Positions 1-9,203 are shown, counted from the stretch's first letter. The stretch is DNA of 64,000 bases from Anaerolineaceae bacterium (GCA_020350285.1 CP070708.1:1960637-2024636), one strand, 5' to 3'. Numbers and translations are program-made. Notes: generated by a model from the letters alone, not told the origin.

Positions 1-23
1 CCAGTCGCCCCTACACCTTTAGA

Positions 24-127
24 ATGTCATTCCGAGGAGCCTCGCGACGAGGAATCCCTATGATGAAACTTTTTTGTCCGATCCATCATAGGGATTCCTC
101 GCTCATATTACTCGCTCGGAATGACAT
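24..127. repeat. Long hairpin repeat, GTCATTCCGAGG family
   Basis: An imperfect inverted repeat of about 42 bases per arm. The left arm opens with ATGTCATTCCGAG and runs to CCCTATGATG; the right arm mirrors it from CATCATAGGG to CTCGGAATGACAT. The loop is T-rich. The same style of arm (GTCATTGCGAGG, GGATCCCTATGATG) recurs at 49690-49907, so this is a dispersed REP-like element and not a unique terminator. No open frame of interest lies in it. Confidence 0.8.
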
Positions 128-184
128 TAAGGGAGGCATTATCTCTATAGCCGCAGGTTAAAGCTTGCGGCCCCAAAAACTTTA

Positions 185-297
185 GGGCACCTGGGCACCC
201 ACGTACTCAGTGACTCAACCGTTGCACACCAAGGTGCCATGGTGCCGAAGCGCCCAGGTGCTTTATCCCTGATTCCTAATCCCCGATCCCCTTTAAC
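185..297. repeat. 3'-end palindrome family, copy A (left arm missing)
   Basis: Contains the family core, GGGCACCTGGG facing GCCCAGGTGC, and a right arm ATCCCTGATTCC followed by TAATCCCCGATCCC. The expected left arm of AGGGATCAGGG units is absent. The gene to its left lies outside the window, so its position relative to a stop codon cannot be judged. The remaining 298-384 stretch is the AT-rich leader of the next gene, with no clear promoter or ribosome site. Confidence 0.75.
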
Positions 298-384
298 CTA
301 TAGGAAGCAAGATATTTTTCCTTTTTACAAAACGTTAGCAAACCCACAGCATATGGATAACGCAATGGCGCTAGAATAGTATCG

Positions 385-2397
385 ATGGACAACAACCAGC
401 CGCGACGCTTTCGAACCATAGATTATGCTCTTGCGCTTCTGCTTGCAGGCATCGCTTTTCTTTTCTACTACGTAACCCTTACCCCAAGCCTCTCCTATCT
501 CAGTCCTGACGGAAATGAATTGGCTACCATTCCTTATGTCCTCGGGTTGGCTCATATGCCTGGCTACCCTCTCTATACATGGCTGGGTAAAATCTTCACC
601 TTTTTACCCTTCGGTGATGTCGCTCACCGCGTAAACCTGATGAGCGCTGCCCTGGGAGCAGTGGGGGTTGGGGGTCTATACCTGATCATTACATCTCTAC
701 TCCATCAAAGAGCCGCCTCCCCGATCCTCCGTCGTGCAGGGGCGTCCCTGGCGGCTGCTCTTTTCGCTTTTTCACCCACCTATTGGTCCCAGGCTGTGAT
801 CGCTGAGGTATATGCACCCAACATCGCCATGGTGGCGCTCACACTTCTGGCGCTCCTTCACTGGGAACGAACTCGTCGCGACAGGGATTTCTTCCTTTTT
901 GCCCTGGTCTTTGGGCTTTCCCTGGGCACACATATCTCTAATCTCGGCTTCGCGCCGGCTTTTGCCATCTTCATACTCTTGACTGACCGCTCAGTACTCA
1001 AACGTCCAACCTGGTGGATAGCTGGACTAGCCGGTTTCGCGTTGGGAGCAGCCCAGTTCGCATGGCTTCCATTGAAAGCGAGCACGCTCAACGATCGCAT
1101 CATGCTCGAACATGCGCCCACGACTCTCAAAGGAATCTACAATTACACCCTAGGCGCATTCCCCCAGTTCAAATTCGCCTTTACGCTGAGCGAAATCCCA
1201 GATCGGGTGGTGGTTTACCTCTACCTGCTGACACATCAATTTGGACGACTTTCCCTCCTCCTTGGTGTGATCGGCATGGTGGCATTGCTTCTACGTCGAT
1301 CTCGACACTATTATCTACTTGTAGGGATGTATCTCGTCCATGTATGGTTCTTCATCCAGTACCGCGCCTTCGATCTGGAGGTTTTCTTTCTCCCAGCGCA
1401 TTTCATCTGGGCGATCTTTCTAGCTTTCGGCATTCCTGAGGTTTTAGGCTGGCTAGAACGAACCATAATCCGATTGACCGGTGGCCAACCCTCTCGCCCG
1501 AGCCAATGGGCCATGGCGATCGTTACCGTTGGGCTCGCATTAATCCCGCTGGGACACAACCTATCCACCAGTGATCGCTCTTACGATGTTTCCATTAACG
1601 ACTTCTACGCGAACGTGTGGGAAATGCTTCCGTCAGATTCTGCCCTTCTCACCCAAGGTGGCGTCTTCGGTTATGATGCCTTCTACTGGCAACTGGTCTA
1701 CGGTACCCGCCAGGATGTTTTGCTACCGGCCCTCCCAACACCAAACCCCGCCCCGAAGGATATCCTTGGACGTGATCTCTACAGCACAACTCAAGTGATC
1801 GGTCCGAATCGTGCGCGCGGTCCCGGTGGTTTGCCGCCTGATTTGGTTTCCAATGAGCTGTGGCAGATACCCATCCTGACCGGGGCGCAATCGGGAACAA
1901 GTGGCCTCAACCCTCGCGGTCGACTGGTGCTGTATCAACTATCCGAGACACCAGGAAACCTGGTAGTCGATGAAGCGAACCCCACGATACCCCTCGACGT
2001 GGATTTAAAAGGTTTAACGCTTCTGGGCGCCGATGTCGACCCCATGAACGTTGAAAGCGGCTCCCGAATCCATCTAACCCTTTATTGGCGTTTAGATCGT
2101 GCGCGCCCATACCAAATTGAAACCGCTCTCGATGGCAGATCGGTCGAAATCCACGATCTAGGTCTCGGCAATCTGGAGCGATATCAAGCCGAGATCGGCC
2201 CGGTATTGGACAGGGTGATCCTGGAGGACTACTGGTTGGTGGTACCGTCCACAACCCCAGAAGGAACCCTCGAACTCACCGTGAGGATCGTGGGACACGA
2301 GGAGACAATCACAATCACCGAGTTAGCGGTGGTTGATCAAGAGGAGGCCATGGAACGATGGCTGAGAATCGCTGGCAAATCATCCTCGGTGCCGTAG
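385..2397 (+). CDS. DUF2723-family multi-pass membrane protein
   Basis: A 670-residue membrane protein. The N-terminal half carries about ten hydrophobic segments (from residue 14 to about 400), then a soluble region of about 250 residues. The first loop reads TPSLSYLSPDGNELATIP and continues to HMPGYPLY, which is the arrangement seen in the DUF2723 / TMEM260-like family of predicted GT-C glycosyltransferases (acidic residue in the first extracytoplasmic loop, then a Pro-Gly-Pro-like segment). By family it may transfer a sugar from a lipid carrier to a protein or glycan outside the membrane; the acceptor is unknown. The ATG start has no obvious ribosome site. The gene overlaps the next frame by 40 bases, so the two are probably cotranscribed. 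Confidence 0.75.
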   Translation: MDNNQPRRFRTIDYALALLLAGIAFLFYYVTLTPSLSYLSPDGNELATIPYVLGLAHMPGYPLYTWLGKIFTFLPFGDVAHRVNLMSAALGAVGVGGLYLIITSLLHQRAASPILRRAGASLAAALFAFSPTYWSQAVIAEVYAPNIAMVALTLLALLHWERTRRDRDFFLFALVFGLSLGTHISNLGFAPAFAIFILLTDRSVLKRPTWWIAGLAGFALGAAQFAWLPLKASTLNDRIMLEHAPTTLKGIYNYTLGAFPQFKFAFTLSEIPDRVVVYLYLLTHQFGRLSLLLGVIGMVALLLRRSRHYYLLVGMYLVHVWFFIQYRAFDLEVFFLPAHFIWAIFLAFGIPEVLGWLERTIIRLTGGQPSRPSQWAMAIVTVGLALIPLGHNLSTSDRSYDVSINDFYANVWEMLPSDSALLTQGGVFGYDAFYWQLVYGTRQDVLLPALPTPNPAPKDILGRDLYSTTQVIGPNRARGPGGLPPDLVSNELWQIPILTGAQSGTSGLNPRGRLVLYQLSETPGNLVVDEANPTIPLDVDLKGLTLLGADVDPMNVESGSRIHLTLYWRLDRARPYQIETALDGRSVEIHDLGLGNLERYQAEIGPVLDRVILEDYWLVVPSTTPEGTLELTVRIVGHEETITITELAVVDQEEAMERWLRIAGKSSSVP

Positions 2398-2798
2398 TGC
2401 TCTTGGTAATTCTATTAACCGCAGCCTTCTCGCTCGGCATTTATGTCGGCCGACACGGTTGGGGCGAAGAGGGACTACGTTACCAGCCGCCCGGACCAGA
2501 GGGAGGACCAGGTGCAGCTCCCGGTCAAGACTTTGCCGCAAATCCTCCGGATCTGGTAGGTCGCATACGCGCCCTTTCACAATTGGGGATCCAACTTGCG
2601 ACTCAAGATGGACCAAGAATCGTCGAAGTGAGCGAGAACACACGTGTCGAGGACAAGGATGGCACTCCGCTAAAACTAACCGACTTGCGCCTCGGTGACT
2701 TGGTCGCGGTTTTTGGAGAATTCACCCCAGGCAATGGACAGCGTCTTGTGGCATCCCAGATCGTACGTTTACCTGAACGAGCACCTCAACAACCATGA
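2358..2798 (+). CDS. Membrane-anchored protein of unknown function (OB-like domain)
   Basis: 146 residues: an N-terminal membrane anchor (about residues 8-28), a Gly/Pro-rich linker, and a C-terminal domain with the pattern VSENTRVED, LTDLRLGDLVAVFGEF and LVASQIV. That pattern resembles DUF5666-like small beta-barrel domains, with alternating strand signatures and a K-x-x-D-L-x-x-G-D turn, but the match is only by eye. The start is fixed by GAGGAGG 10 bases upstream, inside the end of the preceding gene. Most of the protein should lie outside the cytoplasm. Function is not known. Confidence 0.65.
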   Translation: MAENRWQIILGAVVLLVILLTAAFSLGIYVGRHGWGEEGLRYQPPGPEGGPGAAPGQDFAANPPDLVGRIRALSQLGIQLATQDGPRIVEVSENTRVEDKDGTPLKLTDLRLGDLVAVFGEFTPGNGQRLVASQIVRLPERAPQQP

Positions 2799-2847
2799 GA
2801 AGGGAAGGTATAATCTCCTCTTGAACGTATCATAGTGAGGAGATATC

Positions 2848-3201
2848 TTGAGCGACCCTTCCCCCAAAAAAATCACCCCCCGCGAACCTGGTTTCTTCGA
2901 TAACTTGACGCTACAAATCAAGCTAATCTGGGCCTTATTTACTGACAGGCGAGTCAACCCACTGCTCAAGCTTCTACCCATCGGGGCATTGGTTTACGTG
3001 TTCTTTCCTGATATCGTCATCGGTCCCATCGACGATGCCCTGGCGATCTGGTTGGGCTCCGCTCTGTTTATTGAGCTCTGTCCTCAGGAAATTGTGAGAG
3101 AGCATAGGGATGCCTTGACCTCCGTAGTCGAAGGTGAGTGGCGTGAGGTTGAGGAGGACGAGAAAGCTGATTCAGATCAGACTTCGTTGCCCAGCGGTTG
3201 A
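2848..3201 (+). CDS. DUF1232-like small membrane protein
   Basis: 117 residues with a TTG start preceded by GAGGAG at a good distance. The central part (LLKLLPIGALVYVFFPD followed by IGPIDDALAIWLG) matches the DUF1232 (YkvA-like) pattern of a short membrane hairpin around Pro-x-Asp and Asp-Asp. The C-terminal 30 residues are acidic and probably cytoplasmic. YkvA-like proteins have no settled function. It lies 49 bases after the preceding gene in the same direction and may be the last gene of that unit. Confidence 0.6.
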   Translation: MSDPSPKKITPREPGFFDNLTLQIKLIWALFTDRRVNPLLKLLPIGALVYVFFPDIVIGPIDDALAIWLGSALFIELCPQEIVREHRDALTSVVEGEWREVEEDEKADSDQTSLPSG

Positions 3202-3639
3202 TAGGCCTGTTCTGAACAAACCTTACAGCACTCACCGGGGATAGTTTGGAATAAATCCATCCTTACTATCTCATAGCCTACGAATTTCAGATTCTTTACA
3301 TCATATCTACAAAATGAGTGACGCGAAGGTTAGATAGTTACTTCACGTTTGAATTAGCCATAGCCATGTCGTTTCGGGATTTGTGCTTTGGGGGCTATTT
3401 TCTCGATTCCTTTATCATGAAACTTTTATTCAGTGATACCGATCTCTTCACTCGTTTATCCACCCTCGGGATCCAGGAAATGTCTAGCCATCCCGAGCGA
3501 TCGATCTTCAACTCGCGATTGGAACGTACACCACTCTCTTGATCAAAAAGCCTAAGCTGACTGAAGCTGAAACGGATGACTAACAAGGTGATACAACAAC
3601 TCATTGCGACACAGAGATTCCATTAAGGAGGCCATGATA
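3202..3639. other. 438-base gap, no supported gene
   Basis: A 74-codon GTG frame at 3318-3542 has no ribosome site and no recognisable sequence. No strong hairpin, repeat copy or convincing promoter pair was seen. The last bases hold the AAGGAGG site (3625-3631) of the next gene. Confidence 0.5.
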
Positions 3640-4710
3640 ATGAGCCATGAAAAGAAAAAGATCCGTTCGGTTGTCAGACGCGAGAACGCCGAAAGCTATT
3701 TGTTGATCTCCCTGGTTGCATTTGGCCTCACGGTTATCCTCACCCGCGTGGGTCTTCAGTTGACCGGCTTTCCCCAGCTCGGCACAAGCGTGTTGCACAT
3801 CGCCCACGCGATATGGGGTGGGCTCTTGTTATTTGTCGCTGTCTTATTGCCTCTAGCATTTGCTAATCGTTGGGCTATCCAAGCCAGCGCGTGGCTAAGC
3901 GGGATTGGCATCGGGCTGTTCATCGATGAGGTGGGTAAATTTATCACTCAGACCAACGACTACTTCTTCGCACCAGCACTTTCTCTAATCTATGGATTCT
4001 TCCTGCTAAACGTTTTCGTGTACCTCTACTTCCGTCGGCCGGATCAGGACGATCCTCGCGAAGCCATGTACCATGCCCTCGAAGGATATCAGGACGCCTT
4101 AGATGGTGATCTGGATACGGAAGAAGCAGCCCGCATCGAGGCCCAACTGGCCATCGCTAAACAATCAAATCGGGGCGAGATCGTGTCTCTAGCGAATGCC
4201 ATTAGCGATATATTGCTGAGGGAAAAGGAACACGTAAAACCTGCTGAACCTGGTTTCAGCAAGCGATTTACATTGTGGGTGGATGACCTTGGCCAACGCC
4301 TCGGTCGCCGCACACACCGAACCATCATTTCCTTCATCCTGATCCTGTGGGTGATTTTTGTGATCGGCTTTGTTGCAGTACTGGTCCTGGAACTACCGAC
4401 CATCGAGTATCAAGTTCTCCAATGGCGAGGGGTGCTCACCGGGATTCAAGTCGTGATAGGCGGCCTTATGATCCTCGCTTTGATCGCCTGGCTGACCAGA
4501 AATGAAAGACTCGGCTTACAACTATCGGTCTATGGTTTTCTCTTTTCGTTGGTCGCTTTACAGACAATCTACTTCTACCTTTCTCAATTCTCAGCAATTA
4601 CCTTCACACTGCTTCAACTATTAATCCTGCAGATACTTTTCACCTATCGTCGTTGGTACTTGCAGGGCTCTCCTTCAGGAGCATTGAATGATTCACGTGC
4701 GGGAGTTTAG
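3640..4710 (+). CDS. Multi-pass membrane protein, function unknown
   Basis: 356 residues from the ATG that lies 8 bases after AAGGAGG; an ATG two codons earlier is too close to that site. Four hydrophobic segments in the first 125 residues, a charged helical cytoplasmic stretch of about 100 residues (rich in Glu/Arg, starting after YFRRPDQDD), then four more hydrophobic segments to the C-terminus. The 4+4 layout around a central soluble helix is clear, but I do not recognise the family. The next gene is 230 bases away, so it appears monocistronic. Confidence 0.6.
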   Translation: MSHEKKKIRSVVRRENAESYLLISLVAFGLTVILTRVGLQLTGFPQLGTSVLHIAHAIWGGLLLFVAVLLPLAFANRWAIQASAWLSGIGIGLFIDEVGKFITQTNDYFFAPALSLIYGFFLLNVFVYLYFRRPDQDDPREAMYHALEGYQDALDGDLDTEEAARIEAQLAIAKQSNRGEIVSLANAISDILLREKEHVKPAEPGFSKRFTLWVDDLGQRLGRRTHRTIISFILILWVIFVIGFVAVLVLELPTIEYQVLQWRGVLTGIQVVIGGLMILALIAWLTRNERLGLQLSVYGFLFSLVALQTIYFYLSQFSAITFTLLQLLILQILFTYRRWYLQGSPSGALNDSRAGV

Positions 4711-4940
4711 ATTATCGACATTTATCAGATCATTTAGGCGCACATCTGCAGAAGGCAGACTAGGTCTTAGTGTTTCAGAGAAAGCTCCGACTAACGAAAC
4801 AAGTTATAAAACATTGAAACATTTGTAAACAGGTACCAAATCATATTCTTATTGATCTTTCATTCCTCGAGAAAACCAGAGGAATCGAATAAGGTAGATA
4901 TCTTCACGAAAACGTTCGTAAGAAGAAAGGAGTAAATGTG

Positions 4941-5447
4941 ATGAACGACGAAGAAACGAGAAAGAAAGAATGGGAGGAGATCTTTCGCGACATCGGAACC
5001 AAGTTCAGGAAAGAGGCCGCAAGATTAACCGGGGCTGAAGAAACGGATGATTGGGAGACCATTGGTCAGAAGATGGAAGGAAAGGTGCGAGCGCAGGCAT
5101 CGAAAGTCGTGGGGGGTGAACCGGAGGAAGATTGGGAACAGATAGGTATGCGACTTCAAGGCAACGTCAAGTCCGAGGTGGCGAAAGTCGCGGATGCCGA
5201 TGAAAGCGACGACTGGGACACCATCGGACACAAGATGGAAGGAAAGATCAGATCTGAGGTGGCGACGGGCGTGGGTGGCGAGACAAATGATAGTTGGGAG
5301 CAGATCGGTAAACGTATCGATCAGGACGTTCGAGTGGGATTGGGCAAATGGGCTGGTGCCGAGCCCGAAGACGATTGGGCAACCGTCGGACATAAGATGG
5401 AGACCAAGATCAGAACGTCCTTGCGAGACTGGCTCAAGGGAGAATGA
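4941..5447 (+). CDS. Tandem 27-residue repeat protein, unknown
   Basis: 168 residues, hydrophilic, no signal peptide. Tryptophans fall at exact 27-residue steps (12, 39, 66, 93, 120 and 147, counting from a GTG one codon upstream), each in a D-D-W-x-x-I-G or W-E-Q-I-G context. The units alternate: type A reads DWxTIGxKMEGK, type B reads WEQIGxR, giving a 54-residue (162-base) super-period. Between the Trp motifs each unit has a short predicted amphipathic helix. AAAGGAG stands 8 bases before the ATG; the adjacent GTG is also possible. I do not recognise the family. A 47-codon membrane frame follows 27 bases later. Confidence 0.75.
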   Translation: MNDEETRKKEWEEIFRDIGTKFRKEAARLTGAEETDDWETIGQKMEGKVRAQASKVVGGEPEEDWEQIGMRLQGNVKSEVAKVADADESDDWDTIGHKMEGKIRSEVATGVGGETNDSWEQIGKRIDQDVRVGLGKWAGAEPEDDWATVGHKMETKIRTSLRDWLKGE

Positions 5448-5474
5448 AGAAGGAAAACGCTCAACGTATAATAC

Positions 5475-5618
5475 TTGAAAGCCGTCGCGGTCGGCATGTC
5501 CGTTGTCAGCATCGTCATGTCCTTTATGCCAGATGTCGGCGATGCTGAGACACAAATAACGCTTCTAGGAATCGGTCTCTTTGCTCTTGCTCTGTCTGCA
5601 CTGCAGAGAGAAGAATAA
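5475..5618 (+). CDS. Small two-segment membrane protein (47 aa), tentative
   Basis: A TTG-started frame of 47 codons ending in TAA. The product has two hydrophobic stretches, KAVAVGMSVVSIVMSFM and ITLLGIGLFALALSAL, separated by an acidic turn (PDVGDAET) and followed by a charged tail (QREE). This is a believable membrane hairpin. The ribosome site is weak, and an internal ATG at codon 8 is an alternative start. It could be cotranscribed with the preceding repeat protein. Unknown function. Confidence 0.4.
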   Translation: MKAVAVGMSVVSIVMSFMPDVGDAETQITLLGIGLFALALSALQREE

Positions 5619-5696
5619 CCATCAGGTCCACGAAATAAATCTGTGCGATTGAAGTTCTTCAGAGTCCGGCAGATTTACTTCTGCCTTATCCCGTCG

Positions 5697-5728
5697 ATCC
5701 TGAGCCTACCGAAGGGAGTTTGTCGAAG
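5697..5728. repeat. Fragment of a TCCTGAGCCTaCCGAAGG-type repeat
   Basis: The stretch TCCTGAGCC followed by GAAGGGAGTTTGTCGAAG resembles the Ser/Phe-like REP fragments also seen at 49690 and 49975 (TCCTGAGCC, CTGAGCTTGTCGA). It appears to be a decayed single copy without its partner arm. Confidence 0.4.
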
Positions 5729-5827
5729 AAAGCTCAAGCAGAGCTTGCATAATCCGGAATCTGAACATTCATTCTTTCAGATTGATGTAGAATTGATCGA
5801 ATCAAACGAGTATACAAGGGGATATCC

Positions 5828-6745
5828 ATGGAAGATATTGTGATTGAAGTAAGAGATTTCCGGAAGACTTATGGCGATTTCGTCGCGGTCGATGGCATCA
5901 GTTTTGACGTCAAGCGGGGCGAAATATTTGGCCTACTCGGTCCCAACGGAGCCGGAAAGACCAGCACGTTGGAGAGCCTAGAAGGTTTGCGTGAACCAAA
6001 CGGTGGTTCGATGCGGATCACAGGCATCGACCCAACGCACGAGCCCCGTAAGCTGCGCAACATCATTGGTGTTCAGTTGCAGACCTCAGGTTTACCAGAG
6101 AGCATCACCGTCGACGAGGCGATGAAGTTCTTCTGCGCCTACCATGGCGTAGAACCACGCTACGACCTCCTCGACCGCTTAGGCTTGGAGGAGAAAAGGA
6201 AAGCACAGTACCATCAACTTTCTACCGGTCAAAAGCGACGCCTAGCCCTTGGCTTGGCACTTGCCCACAACCCTTCTGTGCTCTTCTTGGACGAACCCAC
6301 CGCTGGATTGGACGTAGCCACGCGAGTCGAACTACACAACATCATGCGCGAGCAGCAAGATGAAGGCACATCGATCATCCTGGCAACACACGACATGGCC
6401 GAAGCGGAGGAAATGGCTAACCGAATTGCCATCTTGTTGCGCGGAAAAATCGTCACTACTGGAACACCGATGGAGATCACAGCAACTGGCGCAGGATTGA
6501 CCAAGGTTTCTGTTCGCACACAAGGCTCAAGTCTATCCGATCCTGGCGCTACATTTCCAGCAGTAAGCCAGCATGTTTCTAAAGATGAATACGACATCTA
6601 TTTCAGCACCGATATCGGTCCCACAGTCTCGGCCATTATCGCTCATGTCCAAGCTCGACAGGATACGCTGATCGATTTGCGTGTCGAACGACCGTCTTTG
6701 GAGGACCGCTTTCTGGAGATTACAACCTCGGGAGACGCACAATGA
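5828..6745 (+). CDS. ABC exporter ATP-binding protein
   Basis: 305 residues. Walker A GPNGAGKTS (about 39-47), Q-loop region, signature LSTGQ (131-135), Walker B VLFLDEPTAGLD (151-162) and switch His in ATHDMAEAEE. This is the CcmA/DrrA-type ATPase that drives an ABC-2 membrane partner. The C-terminal 90 residues form the extra domain common in drug or antibiotic exporters. GGGG stands just ahead of the ATG. The stop overlaps the start of the permease gene by four bases (ATGA), so the two are translationally coupled. Substrate cannot be told from sequence. Confidence 0.9.
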   Translation: MEDIVIEVRDFRKTYGDFVAVDGISFDVKRGEIFGLLGPNGAGKTSTLESLEGLREPNGGSMRITGIDPTHEPRKLRNIIGVQLQTSGLPESITVDEAMKFFCAYHGVEPRYDLLDRLGLEEKRKAQYHQLSTGQKRRLALGLALAHNPSVLFLDEPTAGLDVATRVELHNIMREQQDEGTSIILATHDMAEAEEMANRIAILLRGKIVTTGTPMEITATGAGLTKVSVRTQGSSLSDPGATFPAVSQHVSKDEYDIYFSTDIGPTVSAIIAHVQARQDTLIDLRVERPSLEDRFLEITTSGDAQ

Positions 6746-7560
6746 GCGCTTTTATCAATCACTTCTCATTCGAATTCCGCACCGGGATCCGCAACAGAAC
6801 CCTGCTCCTCATGAATTACCTTTTCCCCCTAGGCTTCTACCTCATGATGGGATTCATCATGCCGGCGATCAACCCGCTCTTCCTTGATACCCTTATCCCG
6901 GCATTGGTCGTATTCGCCATCCTGGCAGCCACGCTACTGGGTATGCCGGATCCACTTGTCAGCGCCCGTGAAGAAGGCATCTTTCGCAGCTATAAAATTA
7001 ACGGCATTCCCTCCATTTCGATTTTGACCATACCAGCTTTAACAACAATATTGCACCTGATGATTGTGGTCATCATCATCACCGTCACAGCACCATTTCT
7101 CTTCGATGCACCATTGCCGATGAACTGGGTCAATTATGCCCTGACCTTCATTGCCATGGCTGTTGCTTGCGTTGGTATAAGTTTGTTGATCGGCGTCATC
7201 TCAGCCAGTACGCGCATGACGGTATTGTGGTCTCAACTGATCTTCATCCCTTCAATGTTGTTGGGAGGGCTGATGATCCCTTACGACTTGTTACCAGATG
7301 TTGCTGGAAAGTTCTCCCAACTCTTGCCCGCCACCCATGCAATGAACGCATTCAATGGATTAGCCATGGGCGCGGCTGATTACTCCCCATGGGGTGCTCC
7401 ATGGGGTTCGGTCATTGTTTTAACCCTCAGTGGCGTGTTGGCATTCGCACTAGCGATTTACATGTTCAATTGGGATAGGCACAACACGACGCAGCGTGGC
7501 CATCCTATCTTTGCCCTACTGGCATTACTCCCTTACGTTGCTGGAATATTCTTGCTCTAG
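6742..7560 (+). CDS. ABC-2 type permease
   Basis: 272 residues with six hydrophobic segments in the ABC-2 arrangement. A conserved ABC-2 feature is the stretch SAREEGIFRSYKINGIP after the second segment and LLGGLMIPYDLLPD before the fifth. It overlaps the ATPase gene by four bases and would form the dimeric export channel with it. A Walker-type ATPase is absent here, as expected. The substrate is unknown; lipids, drugs and peptides are all exported by relatives. Confidence 0.88.
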   Translation: MSAFINHFSFEFRTGIRNRTLLLMNYLFPLGFYLMMGFIMPAINPLFLDTLIPALVVFAILAATLLGMPDPLVSAREEGIFRSYKINGIPSISILTIPALTTILHLMIVVIIITVTAPFLFDAPLPMNWVNYALTFIAMAVACVGISLLIGVISASTRMTVLWSQLIFIPSMLLGGLMIPYDLLPDVAGKFSQLLPATHAMNAFNGLAMGAADYSPWGAPWGSVIVLTLSGVLAFALAIYMFNWDRHNTTQRGHPIFALLALLPYVAGIFLL

Positions 7561-7955
7561 GAACCAATGCTGCTTTAGCACAAAACCGCAAACAGAATAG
7601 CGCATCTCAATTGATCTGCTCGGTATGTGCTAAACCTTTAGCTATTTAAAGAAGAGCAGAGGGTGCTAGGTCTCGAATTCGTGATCCAGGTATCATCGAA
7701 GGATGTGGCTAATCCACACAACCAATGAAGAATCAAATCAACTAATTTATCTACCCGATCGATAATTGGCCCCTTAGCTCACCACCATTACATCGTATCC
7801 TAATCACCTTTAGACTGTTTTATTAATTAATAGAACCCTCATCACACGCTACGTTCCCCAAGAATATGGACCATGCATGTCTATATTAAGTCGCTACTTC
7901 TTTGGGGGATGGGTGTTATCCGTATAAGCCGATGTTGCAAAGAAGGGGCAAGCGG
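7561..7955. other. 395-base leader region of the fab cluster with an AT-rich palindrome
   Basis: No gene is supported. TATTAATTAATA at 7821-7832 is a perfect 12-base palindrome upstream of fabF and could be an operator or merely AT-rich promoter DNA. AAGGGG at 7943-7948 is the fabF ribosome site. An ATG-like extension of fabF to 7902 lacks a ribosome site and is not needed by the family. Confidence 0.4.
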
Positions 7956-9203
7956 ATGGAAAGACAAGTTGTCATCACAGGCCTAGGCGTAGTCACACCA
8001 CTTGGCAATGATGTAGCCACCTTTTGGGAGGGGTTACTTGAGGGGCGTAGTGGTGTTGACCTCATCACGCTGTTCGATCCAGCGGATCTGGATGTGAGGA
8101 TCGCGGCCGAGGTCAAGGATTTCGACCCGGTCGCACTCTTTGGAAAAAGAGCCGCTCGTCGAAACGACCGCTTTACACACTTCGCCCTTGAGGCCACTCG
8201 TCAAGCCATCACCGACGCCGATATAAAGTTTGAAGGAAGTGATGGTCAGAAGGTTGGTGTGCTCATCGGCACCGCTATCGGCGGATTCATCACTCTGTTG
8301 GATAACTTCGAAGTTTTCAAAATCAGGGGTTCTCGAAGGGTAAGCCCTTTCATGGTGCCCATGATGATGCCCAACGCGGCCTCGGCCGCAATTGCCATCA
8401 CTTACGGATTACATGGCCCCAATCTCACAATCGCCTCCGCTTGTGCCACGGGTTCTCATGCCATCGGTGAGGCAGGAGAGATGATCCGACGGGGGCAATC
8501 CGAGGTGATGATCTGCGGTGGGAGTGAAGCCATTATCGCTCCTATAGCCTTAGCCGGATTGAAGAACATGGGTGCACTTTCCACTCGCAATGACGATCCA
8601 CAGCGAGCTAGCCGACCTTTTGACGCCGACCGTGACGGGTTCGTCATAGGGGAGGGAGCTGGAGTGTTGATCTTGGAAAGCCTGGAACACGCCAGTGCCC
8701 GTAAGGCGCGCATTTATTGCGAACTCACCGGGTATGGAGCTACATCTGACGCCTTTCACATCACGGCACCTGACGAGACTGGGCAGGGAGGCGCGTGGGC
8801 CATGGAACAAGCCCTCAGTGATGCTGCCATAACTCCTGAAGAAGTCGATTACATCAACGCACATGGCACCAGCACCCCTCTCAATGACCGAACCGAGAGC
8901 ATCGCCATTCGTACGGTTTTTGGTCCTCACGCTGACCAAATAGCCGTCAGTTCAACCAAATCGATGATTGGCCACCTTATCGGGGCCGCAGGTGCGGTCG
9001 AGGCTGTTGCATGTGTAAAGAGCTTAGAAACCGGCTGGGTCCACCCGACGATCAATTACGAGACTCCCGATCCGGAGTGCGACCTAGATTATGTCCCTAA
9101 CCAAGCGCGCAGACTTGAACCAAAGGTGGTCCTTTCAAATTCCTTCGGCTTCGGCGGTCACAACGGCTGTGTGATCCTGCGGAAATGGGATGAGACAGCT
9201 TGA
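7956..9203 (+). CDS. fabF: 3-oxoacyl-ACP synthase II (KAS II)
   Basis: Condenses malonyl-ACP with a growing acyl-ACP in fatty-acid elongation. 415 residues, the usual length. Catalytic Cys163 lies in ACATGS, His303 in NAHGTSTPLND, Lys335 and His340 in STKSMIGH: the complete Cys-His-His triad. The N-terminus MERQVVITGLGVVTPLG is canonical, and AAGGGG stands eight bases upstream, which fixes this start over a longer frame. It begins a same-strand block with carboxylase subunits, a MaoC dehydratase and fabI, so the cluster supplies malonyl-CoA and most steps of the elongation cycle. No acyl carrier protein gene or ketoreductase is in the window. Confidence 0.95.
   Translation: MERQVVITGLGVVTPLGNDVATFWEGLLEGRSGVDLITLFDPADLDVRIAAEVKDFDPVALFGKRAARRNDRFTHFALEATRQAITDADIKFEGSDGQKVGVLIGTAIGGFITLLDNFEVFKIRGSRRVSPFMVPMMMPNAASAAIAITYGLHGPNLTIASACATGSHAIGEAGEMIRRGQSEVMICGGSEAIIAPIALAGLKNMGALSTRNDDPQRASRPFDADRDGFVIGEGAGVLILESLEHASARKARIYCELTGYGATSDAFHITAPDETGQGGAWAMEQALSDAAITPEEVDYINAHGTSTPLNDRTESIAIRTVFGPHADQIAVSSTKSMIGHLIGAAGAVEAVACVKSLETGWVHPTINYETPDPECDLDYVPNQARRLEPKVVLSNSFGFGGHNGCVILRKWDETA

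Noticed and set aside
3318-3542. 74-codon frame in the 3.2-3.6 kb gap
   Set aside because: GTG start without ribosome site and no recognisable motif.
5025-5555. Long reverse-strand frame (176 codons) opposite the tandem-repeat gene
   Set aside because: It mirrors the repeat periodicity of the plus-strand gene, has no ribosome site and no family; a shadow frame.
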